The position numbers and the translations under genes were made by a program. Below are positions 1 through 6,179 of a DNA stretch of 11,413 bases, piece by piece. Source of the stretch: Corallococcus sp. (GTDB taxonomy: Bacteria > Bacillota > Clostridia > Christensenellales > CAG-314); assembly GCA_023663205.1 (NCBI GenBank), contig JAMPHX010000044.1:1-11413 (forward strand), given 5' to 3'. Position 1 is the first letter of the stretch; each line of letters opens with the position of its first letter. Below the pieces are notes generated by a model. The model worked only from the letters and a program-made list of their open reading frames with translations. It was not told the DNA's origin and did not search any database.

Positions 1-644
1 AGTCTATCTGGATCTTCGGCGGCGACGGCTGGGCGTACGACATCGGCTACGGCGGCGTGGACCACGTACTTGCAAGCGGCGAGGACGTAAACGTACTTGT
101 ACTGGACACCGAAGTTTACAGCAACACCGGCGGACAGGCAAGCAAATCCAGCCCGATGGGCGCAGTAGCCAAATTTGCCGCGGCAGGCAAACGCGTAAAG
201 AAAAAGGACCTCGGTATGATGGCTATGAGTTACGGCTATGTATACGTCGCGCAAGTCGGAATGGGCGCAAACCAAGCGCAACTCGTAAAGGCTCTGTGCG
301 AAGCGGAAAGTTACGACGGACCGTCGCTTATCATCGCTTACGCTCCCTGTATCAACCACGGTATCAATATGGGCAAATCGCAAGACGAAATCAAACGCGC
401 GGTAGATTGCGGTTATTGGCAACTGTATCGCTACAATCCCGCTTTGGCAGAAGAAGGCAAGAACCCCTTTACTTTGGATAGCAAAGAACCCGCGGGCGAT
501 TACCAAGCGTTTATTACAAGCGAAACGAGATATGCAAGTCTTATGAAAACCAAACCGCAAGTTGCGGAAGAACTGTTTGCAAAGAACGAACAGCAGGCAA
601 AAGAAAGATACGCCAAGTACAAATCGCTTGCCGAAACCAAATAA
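1..644 (+). CDS. Pyruvate:ferredoxin (flavodoxin) oxidoreductase, C-terminal part
   Basis: The reading frame is open from base 3 and ends with TAA at 642-644, giving the last 213 residues; the start lies left of the window. PFOR oxidatively decarboxylates pyruvate to acetyl-CoA and CO2 and passes electrons to ferredoxin in the cytoplasm; full-length single-chain enzymes are near 1170 residues. This part is the thiamine-diphosphate domain: the stretch beginning IFGGDGWAYDIGYGG, followed by DTEVYSNTGGQ, is the classic TPP/Mg-binding segment. YAPCINHGI (Cys near residue 117 of the visible part) fits the C-terminal cysteine that supplies the fourth ligand to the proximal [4Fe-4S] cluster in characterised PFORs. 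The gene is followed 22 bases later by a strong terminator, so it is the last or only gene of its unit. The protein ends soon after the TPP domain, without the C-terminal extension of the Desulfovibrio enzyme. Identification is secure; the gene name is left open because nifJ, por and pfo are all in use. Confidence 0.97.
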   Translation, partial: SIWIFGGDGWAYDIGYGGVDHVLASGEDVNVLVLDTEVYSNTGGQASKSSPMGAVAKFAAAGKRVKKKDLGMMAMSYGYVYVAQVGMGANQAQLVKALCEAESYDGPSLIIAYAPCINHGINMGKSQDEIKRAVDCGYWQLYRYNPALAEEGKNPFTLDSKEPAGDYQAFITSETRYASLMKTKPQVAEELFAKNEQQAKERYAKYKSLAETK

Positions 645-666
645 CATAGGTTTAATCTAAAAATAA

Positions 667-698
667 CGCCGGTCGGAACATTCCGACCGGCGTTTTGT
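667..698 (+). terminator. Rho-independent terminator of the PFOR gene
   Basis: A near-perfect inverted repeat, CGCCGGTCGGAA at 667-678 and TTCCGACCGGCG at 681-692, is followed by TTTTGTT. It lies 22 bases after the PFOR stop codon. The opposite strand also has a T-rich run after the stem, so it may work in both directions. Confidence 0.93.
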
Positions 699-715
699 TA
701 TTTCCCGATTTAATA

Positions 716-745
716 CAAAAAACTCTTGAAAATTTTCAAGAGTTT
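716..745 (-). terminator. Rho-independent terminator for the minus-strand membrane-protein gene
   Basis: A perfect 26-base palindrome at 720-745 (arms AAACTCTTGAAAA and TTTTCAAGAGTTT) is followed on the minus strand by a continuous T run. It lies about 130 bases downstream of the gene ending at 876 and faces the PFOR terminator, so the two converging units are separated by back-to-back terminators. Confidence 0.8.
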
Positions 746-875
746 ACAACGCATCTATATTTGAAATTTGAATATGCAACTGCATTTGCCGACTTATCAA
801 AGCACGTTTTTACTTGCGTCAAACGTCTTGTTTTGATTTCGTTACGGTACGGCTATCCGCCGCAAAATCCGTATT

Positions 876-1439
876 TTATCCGCGGTCTCTTTTACGTTTC
901 TTTTTGTACTTCTTTTGATATTCGTCGTCGTACTTCATACGCTTTTCTTCACACGCAGCAGCCTCTGCCGGCGACATTTTGGCGTACTTTTTGCAAAATC
1001 CGTATACATCTATATATACAAGCGCGGCGCACAACAGAACAAACACTGCCCCTATCAACGAAATCACAGCCATTGCGTTTACGTAAATTCCGTAACGCAT
1101 ATCAGACGCCAGCACCATTATCGAAAACACCGCGGTAACTACGGCATATACCAAAGAGTAAATGTAGTAAACCAACCTCTGTCCGTTGCGCTTTGCAAAA
1201 GTGGCAAAATCCTTGTGCGTGGATTTTTCTATCCTTGTCATACGCACAAGCAACAGCAATGCCGCCGCCAAAGTTACCGCACCCAACACAACAAGAGCAA
1301 CGGCGCCCGAACGGAACTCCTGCGCGGCAGTTGCCGCATACATAGAAACCGTCACAGCGGATATTATTACCAACAAAGTAGCCAAACAACAAAAAAACGT
1401 CGCTACCGACAGTGCTACTCTTGTAATACTTCTTCCCAT
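876..1439 (-). CDS. Four-helix membrane protein of unknown function
   Basis: This 187-residue protein is not recognised. Four hydrophobic segments are visible at about residues 8-32, 46-66, 89-112 and 120-145. They are followed by a highly charged tail (150-187, rich in Lys, Glu and Arg, ending KKRKRDRG) that is probably cytoplasmic. A basic loop lies between helices 2 and 3. The start at 1439 is preferred over an upstream TTG at 1460 because GGAGA sits seven bases before this ATG. It appears to be a single-gene unit: a candidate promoter lies just upstream at 1461-1489 and a terminator at 716-745. The acyltransferase gene upstream ends at 1493, 53 bases away, so read-through is possible. No catalytic or binding motif is visible; it is clearly an integral membrane protein but nothing more specific can be said. 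Confidence 0.8.
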   Translation of the reverse strand: MGRSITRVALSVATFFCCLATLLVIISAVTVSMYAATAAQEFRSGAVALVVLGAVTLAAALLLLVRMTRIEKSTHKDFATFAKRNGQRLVYYIYSLVYAVVTAVFSIMVLASDMRYGIYVNAMAVISLIGAVFVLLCAALVYIDVYGFCKKYAKMSPAEAAACEEKRMKYDDEYQKKYKKKRKRDRG

Positions 1440-1460
1440 ATTTCTTCTCCGATTGCGCAA

Positions 1461-1489
1461 AATACAATTACGCTTACACTATTGTAAAC
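1461..1489 (-). promoter_or_regulatory. Candidate vegetative promoter of the four-helix membrane protein gene
   Basis: On the minus strand TTTACA (1489-1484) is separated by 17 bases from TGTATT (1466-1461). Transcription would start near 1454, leaving a leader of about 15 nucleotides that is little more than the ribosome-binding site. The -10 box matches only four of six consensus positions. Confidence 0.4.
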
Positions 1490-1492
1490 CAT

Positions 1493-2656
1493 TTACAGCA
1501 GTAAGTCAAGTTTTGCAATTTCCTCAACTGCAAGATTTAACTTTGTAGTTATACCTCTTTGCCCGAAACTCAATCTGTACACCGTTTCGGCGGGCAAAAA
1601 CACGTACTTGTTATTAAAAGACAGCGTATAAAACATACCGCGCTTGAAACTCAGTGTTCGGTTTCCTTCTATATTTACCGTAATAGCGCCGTTGTCGAAA
1701 ACAAATTCCGCGCTGCCTACGTCGACAAACTTGTTTTTTACGATTTTTTCGCAACGGCAGTCAAGTTTGAGTACAGCCCCCCCCGATGACACCTCTTCGG
1801 CTACGGCATTGCGCTGCCATGCGTACCACTGCGGCACGCTTGAAAACTTTCCGCTAAGCACTCCGAACTTGTCCATTGTTGCAGTCATTCCGCAGCAATC
1901 GCATTTGAGCGTATTGCCGTGCGCCGACATTGAAAAGTCGCGTCCGCACTCGGGACATTTGTACAATATACATTCCAGTCCTTCGGTCAGCGTTGCGGAC
2001 GATATTTCTATGCAGTTTTCGCGTTGGTAACGGTAATCGTCGTACGTAAGGTTTTGTACAATGCGTTTGTAGATTTCCTCAACCGAAAGCGTTTGCGTTT
2101 CCTCGCGAGTTACGGCAAGTTTTGCAGTGACAGTAAGCGGAACTTTGCGTTTATCCTTAGCCCACCGAGGCTTGTGCAGATAACTACCGTTAAAACATAC
2201 CGTAACAAGCGGCACATTAAACATCTTTACCAACTTGGCTATACTCGGCTTTATTTGGTTTGCCGTACCGTCCACGGATAATTTGGACTCGGGATATAAC
2301 ACTACGGGGCGTCCTTTGCCGAGTATATACTTTACATCGCGTATAAGTCCCGTATCTATCGAAAACTGTTTTTTTTCGATTACTCCTACATAATCCAAAA
2401 TATTGCCGTGCTCTGCAAATTGCGTTTTACTGGCAATATACGATGCGGCATACTTGGGATACATCATCATTGCTATGCCGCCCACGTCTGCAAACGAAGC
2501 ATGGTTTACCGCTACTATATACGGCGGTTTTATGTTACGCAGCGTGCCGTCATCGACAAACGGAGCATACTTTTTAAAGTAGCCTTTGCCGTAAAAGTTT
2601 ATTCCCAACCGCACTGCAAATTTGTTTGCAAGTCTTGGATTTTTCCGTTTGGTCAT
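1493..2656 (-). CDS. PlsC-like lysophospholipid acyltransferase with C-terminal zinc ribbon
   Basis: The 387-residue protein starts with an acyltransferase domain (about 1-210). NHASFAD (His52, Asp57) is the catalytic HX4D motif of the glycerolipid acyltransferase superfamily, and VVLYPESKLS (near 118-127) is the substrate-binding block in which Glu-Gly is usual. The family transfers acyl groups to lysophosphatidate-type lipids at the cytoplasmic membrane face. Residues 230-260 hold a zinc-ribbon-like pair (Cys234/Cys237 and Cys252 to Cys255), and 260-387 are beta-rich with no motif I recognise. Ordinary PlsC proteins are near 200-250 residues, so the second half is extra. The reading frame stays open much further upstream, but that part is the mntP sequence in another frame; the ATG at 2656 has AGGTG before it and overlaps the mntP stop by one base (TGATG), implying translational coupling. 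A G8 run lies at codons 291-293. The superfamily is secure; the substrate is not. Confidence 0.85.
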   Translation of the reverse strand: MTKRKNPRLANKFAVRLGINFYGKGYFKKYAPFVDDGTLRNIKPPYIVAVNHASFADVGGIAMMMYPKYAASYIASKTQFAEHGNILDYVGVIEKKQFSIDTGLIRDVKYILGKGRPVVLYPESKLSVDGTANQIKPSIAKLVKMFNVPLVTVCFNGSYLHKPRWAKDKRKVPLTVTAKLAVTREETQTLSVEEIYKRIVQNLTYDDYRYQRENCIEISSATLTEGLECILYKCPECGRDFSMSAHGNTLKCDCCGMTATMDKFGVLSGKFSSVPQWYAWQRNAVAEEVSSGGAVLKLDCRCEKIVKNKFVDVGSAEFVFDNGAITVNIEGNRTLSFKRGMFYTLSFNNKYVFLPAETVYRLSFGQRGITTKLNLAVEEIAKLDLLL

Positions 2657-3252
2657 CACGCACCTATCATATGTTCGACAAAAATTTTGATACCGACGGC
2701 AATAAGTATCGCTCCGCCGACTATCCCCGCATATCCTTTGAAATACTTTGCCGCTTTGCCCACAAAAAGTCCCGCAAAACACACCGCAAACGTAACGGCG
2801 GCAATTACTGCTGCCGAAACAAAAACATTGACGTTTACCGCAACGGCAATGGTTATACCTACTGCCATCGCGTCTATGCTTGTTGCGACTCCCTGAACCA
2901 ATATTGTGCCAAATCCCAATGTTTTGACGGAACTTTGCTCTTCTGCGCCGTCGGAGGATTTTTTGCCGGAACGCAGTTCCTTTGCCGTTTCGACAATCAT
3001 TTTGACGCCCAATATCGTCAAAAGAACCAATGCTATCCAATGGTCGACGGCTTCTATGTACCCTTCAAAAAGCATACCCAAACCGTAACCTATAAGAGGC
3101 ATTATTCCCTGCATAAGTCCAAATACCGTCGGCAGCAGCAACTTTCGTTTGAACCCGACGCCGCTGTATGTCAAAGCGTCGGAGACAGTCACGGCAAGCG
3201 CGTCGGCAGATAATCCTATTGCCATAGCAATCAAAGTCAACGCTTCAGTCAT
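2656..3252 (-). CDS. mntP: MntP-type manganese efflux pump
   Basis: The 198-residue membrane protein has the two-repeat pattern of the MntP (DUF204) family, about six transmembrane helices and the family's usual length. The first repeat carries LSADALAVTVSD with Asp17, and the second carries GVATSIDAMAVG with Asp127; these intramembrane aspartates match the residues needed for Mn(II) export in E. coli MntP. A hydrophilic loop (residues 92-112) separates the halves. The family exports Mn(II) from the cytoplasm. The ATG at 3252 has only a weak, distant GGA before it, while a 15-codon ORF with a strong ribosome site runs into this start (see 3245-3292). An in-frame TAA eight codons upstream rules out a longer N-terminus. 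The downstream acyltransferase gene is coupled by a one-base overlap. I could not recognise the yybP-ykoY manganese riboswitch that often precedes this gene. Confidence 0.92.
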   Translation of the reverse strand: MTEALTLIAMAIGLSADALAVTVSDALTYSGVGFKRKLLLPTVFGLMQGIMPLIGYGLGMLFEGYIEAVDHWIALVLLTILGVKMIVETAKELRSGKKSSDGAEEQSSVKTLGFGTILVQGVATSIDAMAVGITIAVAVNVNVFVSAAVIAAVTFAVCFAGLFVGKAAKYFKGYAGIVGGAILIAVGIKIFVEHMIGA

Positions 3253-3292
3253 TTTGTAAATTTCCGTTAAAATTTATTTGTTCGGAAAGCAT
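3245..3292 (-). CDS. Candidate 15-residue leader peptide overlapping the mntP start
   Basis: A short ORF begins at ATG 3292 and ends at TGA 3247-3245, five bases inside mntP; it encodes MLSEQINFNGNLQND. It is preceded by AAGGAG with an eight-base gap, a far better ribosome site than that of mntP itself. The same frame is open for about 19 codons further upstream (from a stop near 3361), with a possible TTG start. Ribosomes ending here would finish over the mntP ATG, so it could deliver them to mntP by reinitiation. It may instead be chance; there is no homology evidence. Confidence 0.35.
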   Translation of the reverse strand: MLSEQINFNGNLQND

Positions 3293-3445
3293 TTTGCGTT
3301 CTCCTTTTACTGTATTGTCGTGACGGCACAGTTCGTACGCGTCTGTCAAGGTGCGCTTCTCTCAAACAACCGTATGAAACTTTGCAAGCGACATTTTCGA
3401 CAACACGGGTTTGCTTAGTTTACAGTTCTATTTATCCGTGCAGCA

Positions 3446-3523
3446 TTAAACCTGCATATTGCGGTATAAAACTCCTCCGCACCCGATATAAAGCATTTCG
3501 CAAGTTCCGTGGAAGTTTTCCAT
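3446..3523 (-). CDS. Candidate 25-residue small ORF with a good ribosome site
   Basis: The ORF starts at ATG 3523-3521, preceded by AGGAG with a six-base gap, and ends with TAA at 3448-3446. It encodes MENFHGTCEMLYIGC followed by GGVLYRNMQV. The segment MLYIGCGGVLYR resembles LLYITRAGVLYG, which is encoded by the upstream repeat copy in a different frame. It lies just after the divIC terminator. It may be a decayed fragment or a genuine small protein; I do not recognise it. Confidence 0.22.
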   Translation of the reverse strand: MENFHGTCEMLYIGCGGVLYRNMQV

Positions 3524-3552
3524 ACAAAACTCCTGCGCGCGTAATATAAAGC
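3465..3552 (-). repeat. Two imperfect direct repeats of about 30 bases
   Basis: Segments at about 3465-3494 and 3522-3552 share AAAACTCCT at one end and ATATAAAGCA at the other, with a variable GC-rich centre. On the minus strand each reads as TGCTTTATAT followed by a purine-rich AGGAGTTTT. They are about 58 bases apart, so the two copies lie in different reading frames. Confidence 0.5.
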
Positions 3553-3577
3553 AAGGGCAACCCCAAGCGGGTCGCCC
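3543..3577 (-). terminator. Rho-independent terminator of the cysS-yabPQ-divIC unit
   Basis: On the minus strand GGGCGACCC (3577-3569) pairs with GGGTTGCCC (3563-3555), nine pairs including one G-U, around a five-base loop. A T-rich but interrupted tail (TTGCTTTATATT) follows. It starts seven bases after the divIC stop codon. Confidence 0.72.
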
Positions 3578-3583
3578 GATTTG

Positions 3584-3865
3584 TCAGTTTGATTCGCCCC
3601 AAGTGTGCGCGTCCGACGGTAACATACCGTGTTCTATTGCCCACTCGCGAATATACTCGTTTGACTTCAAATATTCCAAAAGTTCGGTAGTTTGTTTAAT
3701 TTGCCCGTTTTCCACTTTGATAAGCGCTTCCAACCTTGCGACTTCCGTTTTGAAACTTGCCAATTGGTCCAACTGCGTAATAAGTATTGCAGCAAGCATC
3801 ACAACAACCAACGCCAACGACAGCAGCAAAAATGTAAGTTTTTTATTCAGAAATATCTTTCTCAT
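3584..3865 (-). CDS. divIC: Septum formation initiator, DivIC/FtsB family
   Basis: The 93-residue protein has the full DivIC/FtsB plan: a short basic N-terminus, one membrane helix (about 11-30), a coiled coil (about 31-67) and the conserved C-terminal block YIREWAIEHGMLPSD (71-85), which matches the family's Y-x-E-x-A-x-x-x-G-x-x motif. DivIC works in the divisome with FtsL and DivIB on the outer face of the membrane. Identification rests on this architecture and on position: yabP-yabQ-divIC is the order in Bacillus and many Clostridia. The ATG at 3865 lies 23 bases inside yabQ, and GGGAAA precedes it. A terminator follows directly, so this is the last gene of the unit. Confidence 0.88.
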   Translation of the reverse strand: MRKIFLNKKLTFLLLSLALVVVMLAAILITQLDQLASFKTEVARLEALIKVENGQIKQTTELLEYLKSNEYIREWAIEHGMLPSDAHTWGESN

Positions 3866-4190
3866 TGTCTTTCCCTACCTTTGCGGTAAAGAAATTATAC
3901 AATGAGCACATCGCTTTGTCAAGCGCAGTATACAAAGTTGCGTAATACGCCAAACATCCCAGCCCGAACGCAATAGGAACATACGGACGGAAAATGCCGT
4001 AATTTATTTTGAGATTAACCGCCCACACTACTGCAAACGCCGCACACGCATAGACAGATTCTGCAATTACACAAACTGTTTTTACGAATTTGCCTTTGCA
4101 CATCTTTATACCGCAAACCAACTGCAATCCCAGCGATGCGCAAAATCCCGTCGCAACAAAACAGCAAAATACTCCCATCTGTCCGTTCAT
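3843..4190 (-). CDS. yabQ: Spore cortex biosynthesis protein YabQ
   Basis: The 115-residue membrane protein shows about three hydrophobic segments (4-28, 37-60, 70-92), and its NYGIFRPYVPIAFGLGCLAY block resembles the conserved N-Y-G-x-x-R-x-Y segment of YabQ. In Bacillus subtilis YabQ is a mother-cell membrane protein located around the forespore and needed for cortex formation. The protein is shorter than the B. subtilis one, as is common in Clostridia. The ATG at 4190 overlaps the yabP stop by one base (TAATG), and AAGGGG lies eleven bases upstream, so translation is probably coupled. Sequence similarity alone is modest; the call is made firm by the yabP-yabQ-divIC order. Confidence 0.87.
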   Translation of the reverse strand: MNGQMGVFCCFVATGFCASLGLQLVCGIKMCKGKFVKTVCVIAESVYACAAFAVVWAVNLKINYGIFRPYVPIAFGLGCLAYYATLYTALDKAMCSLYNFFTAKVGKDNEKDISE

Positions 4191-4462
4191 TACTTAAACA
4201 GCCCCTTAAACGTCGTTTTTTGCCTATCGCGGGAATGGTAAACTACGCTATCCACGCCCTGCGTAATAAGGGTAAGAGTACCCTGTTCCACATCCAACTT
4301 GCTTACGGTAAGTTCCCTGCCTTTTACCGTAACTTTACCGTTGTCGACAGTAAGCGACGCTTCCGTTTTGCAAACGCTATCGACATTGACTACGCCTGTT
4401 ACAATGACGTTTTTGTCGCAATCTATTTTAAGCGAATGTCTTTTTTGATTGGTTTCCGCCAT
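4190..4462 (-). CDS. yabP: Sporulation protein YabP
   Basis: The 90-residue soluble protein is all beta-like and matches the YabP/YqfC family: HSLKID near the N-terminus, VIVTGVVNVDSV, and GKVTVKGRELTVSKLDVEQG correspond to the conserved H-x-L, x-x-x-G-V-x-x-V and L-x-I-x-G-x-x-L-x-I-x-x-L-x-L-x-x-G pattern. In B. subtilis YabP is made in the mother cell and is required with YabQ for spore cortex formation. The ATG at 4462 was chosen over the longer frame (to 4522) because AAGGAG sits six bases before it and homologues start near here. It lies 72 bases after cysS with no terminator seen, so it may be co-transcribed with cysS. I could not point to a convincing sigma-E promoter in that gap. Confidence 0.9.
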   Translation of the reverse strand: MAETNQKRHSLKIDCDKNVIVTGVVNVDSVCKTEASLTVDNGKVTVKGRELTVSKLDVEQGTLTLITQGVDSVVYHSRDRQKTTFKGLFK

Positions 4463-4534
4463 AACACGCTCCTTACCGCTAAGATATGCAAATGCGTCTT
4501 TGGGTAGAACGCGCCGCGGCAAAAACCTATTTTT

Positions 4535-5962
4535 TTACTTCTTTATCCGAGCAAAATCTATTCCCCAAGTAGTGCCGTCTGCGCCGTCCATAACCGAAAT
4601 GCCGCGTTCCGATAACTCTTGACGAATAGCGTCCGCAACCGCCCAATTCTTTTCCGCTTTGGCTTTTGCGCGCAACTCTGTTTTTTGTGCGATTTCACTT
4701 TCGGAAATTCCGAGTTTTGCAATATACTTTGCCTTCAAACTATTGACAAACTCGCCGTTTTTGGCTCCGAACAATCCCGATACGGGATAGATTGCGTCTA
4801 TTACCGCAACAAGTTCTGCCGCTTTTTGTTTTTTAACTTCGCCTTTCAGTTTGCCTATTTCCGCAAATATTCCGAACAACTCCGCCAAGAACAGCGAAAT
4901 ATTGAAATCGTTTTCCATTGCTTCCGTAAACTTGCGCATATACTCCGACTCGGCAATGTTAACCTCGGCACAATCCGCCGTAATTTGTCTAAACGAATCC
5001 AACGCCGTGTAAAACTTGTACATATGTTCTTCCGCCGTTACGAGTAACCCTTTGTTTATTTCCAGCGGCGATGCGTAATGATTGGAAAGTATAAGGAAAC
5101 GGAATGTTTCGGGGGCGTATTCTTTGAGCAAATCTTTGAGCGTTACAAAGTTGTTCATCGATTTACTCATCTTTTGTCCGCCTACGGTAATAAGTCCGTT
5201 GTGCAGCCAAAAGTCGGAAAGAGCGCAGCCGTTAAGACATTCGCTTTGCGCAATTTCGTTTTCGTGATGAGGGAATATCAAATCCTTTCCGCCGCCGTGA
5301 ATATCTATTGTATCGCCCAGCACGTATTTTATCATTGCGGAACACTCGATGTGCCATCCGGGGCGGCCTTTGCCCCAAGGGCTATCCCAACCGAACTCGT
5401 CGGAATTTACGCGTTTCCACAATGCAAAATCCAACGCATCCGCTTTGTTTTCATTTTCCTCGATACGCACGGAGTTACGCATATCTTTGGTATTGCGGTT
5501 GGACAACTTGCCGTACGCGGGAAATTTGCTTACCGAAAAATACACTTCTCCTTCCGTAACATAGGCATAACCCTTTGATATCAAACCTTGTATAAATTCG
5601 ATAATCTGCGGAATATACCTGCTTACGCGCGGCTTGACGTCGGCGTCCCGCGTAAGAATTTTGCTCATTATTTCGTCCGTTTCGGCAATACGTCTGTCGG
5701 AAAGTTGCAAAGGAGTAATGCCCATTTGCGCCGCTTGAACAATTATTTTGTCGTCTATGTCGGTGTAATTGCGGACGTATTTTACATTGTATCCTTTGAA
5801 CCGAAAATACTCGCTAATCATATTGAAAACTATCGCCTGACGCGCGTGTCCCAAATGAGCGTCGCCGTTTAGCGTAATACCGCAAGCGTATATTTTGACT
5901 TGATTTTCTTCCAACGGTACAAACTCTTGTTTTTTTCTTGTAAGCACGTTGTAAATTTTCAT
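4535..5962 (-). CDS. cysS: Cysteinyl-tRNA synthetase
   Basis: The 475-residue class I synthetase charges tRNA-Cys with cysteine in the cytoplasm. The HIGH signature is HLGH (36-39) and the KMSKS loop is KMSKS at 264-268. The four zinc ligands that read the cysteine thiol are present: Cys27, Cys207 (WHIECSAM), His232 and Glu236 (FPHHENEIAQSE). NYTDIDDKI (65-73) and the C-terminal helical DALR-type domain are also recognisable. The segment after Cys27 is unusual: CGITLNGDAHLGHARQ replaces the common CGPTVYD-x-x-HIGNAR. The start has AAGGAAGG six bases before ATG. A promoter is seen at 6056-6084. The leader of about 86 nucleotides shows no T-box sequence. Confidence 0.97.
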   Translation of the reverse strand: MKIYNVLTRKKQEFVPLEENQVKIYACGITLNGDAHLGHARQAIVFNMISEYFRFKGYNVKYVRNYTDIDDKIIVQAAQMGITPLQLSDRRIAETDEIMSKILTRDADVKPRVSRYIPQIIEFIQGLISKGYAYVTEGEVYFSVSKFPAYGKLSNRNTKDMRNSVRIEENENKADALDFALWKRVNSDEFGWDSPWGKGRPGWHIECSAMIKYVLGDTIDIHGGGKDLIFPHHENEIAQSECLNGCALSDFWLHNGLITVGGQKMSKSMNNFVTLKDLLKEYAPETFRFLILSNHYASPLEINKGLLVTAEEHMYKFYTALDSFRQITADCAEVNIAESEYMRKFTEAMENDFNISLFLAELFGIFAEIGKLKGEVKKQKAAELVAVIDAIYPVSGLFGAKNGEFVNSLKAKYIAKLGISESEIAQKTELRAKAKAEKNWAVADAIRQELSERGISVMDGADGTTWGIDFARIKK

Positions 5963-6055
5963 ATCGCACCTTCCTTAAACCTAACCGACTTGATTTGCTC
6001 AACTGCAAGCGCATACGCGCCGACGCAAATGACAAACGCACAATCGGCAGGGATT

Positions 6056-6084
6056 ATTTTAGCACAAATTTATGTTTATGTCAT
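6056..6084 (-). promoter_or_regulatory. cysS promoter
   Basis: On the minus strand ATGACA (6084-6079), 17 bases, then TAAAAT (6061-6056) preceded by TGC, an extended -10. Each box matches the vegetative consensus at five of six positions. Transcription would start near 6049. Confidence 0.68.
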
Positions 6085-6103
6085 TCAACGACGCGGCAAT
6101 TTA

Positions 6104-6132
6104 TTGCAAATATTTGAATGTTGTGGTAAAAT
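6104..6132 (+). promoter_or_regulatory. serS promoter
   Basis: TTGCAA (6104-6109), 17 bases, then TAAAAT (6127-6132) preceded by TGG, an extended -10. Transcription would start near 6139, giving a leader of about 40 nucleotides with two small hairpins (6144-6159 and 6163-6175). Confidence 0.65.
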
Positions 6133-6179
6133 TATAAAAAATACGGAATACCTATTCCGATTGTAAGAGGCTTACTGCA

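Larger units (their letters stand above)
3253..3583. other. Intergenic region between mntP and divIC
   Basis: This 331-base stretch holds no conventional gene. It contains the leader ORF before mntP, a 25-codon candidate ORF (3446-3523), an imperfect direct repeat (3465-3552) and the divIC terminator (3543-3577). No convincing promoter for mntP was found: a TTGACA on the minus strand near 3350 lacks a matching -10 box at the right distance. No tRNA or known riboswitch was recognised. Confidence 0.6.
5963..6179. promoter_or_regulatory. Divergent promoter region between cysS and serS
   Basis: This 217-base region separates two aminoacyl-tRNA synthetase genes read in opposite directions. The two promoters (6056-6084 and 6104-6132) sit back to back with 19 bases between their -35 boxes. 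Neither transcript contains the T-box consensus (AGGGTGGNACCGCG), so uncharged-tRNA control by that mechanism is not supported. Confidence 0.75.

Noticed and set aside
695..1487. Plus-strand ORFs over the four-helix membrane protein gene
   Set aside because: They have no ribosome sites and odd composition, and they lie opposite a minus-strand gene with a clear start, membrane helices and terminator.
2657..3040. N-terminal extension of the acyltransferase reading frame by 128 residues
   Set aside because: The extension is Cys/Arg-rich low-quality protein antisense-free shadow of mntP in another frame; the coupled ATG at 2656 has a ribosome site and gives the normal acyltransferase N-terminus.
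3253..3430. yybP-ykoY manganese riboswitch before mntP
   Set aside because: I could not match the conserved internal loops or the three-way junction; GC-rich fragments such as CGTCACGACAA are not enough.
3432..3644. 70-codon minus-strand ORF across the end of divIC
   Set aside because: It overlaps divIC out of frame, crosses its terminator hairpin and has no ribosome site; only the repeated LLYITRAGVLYG part is of interest.
4463..4534. Sigma-E promoter for yabP
   Set aside because: CATATCTT near the right place is a weak -10 match and has no -35 partner at a suitable distance.
5963..6179. T-box riboswitch for cysS or serS
   Set aside because: The leaders are only about 86 and 40 nucleotides, and the conserved T-box sequence and terminator/antiterminator pair are absent.
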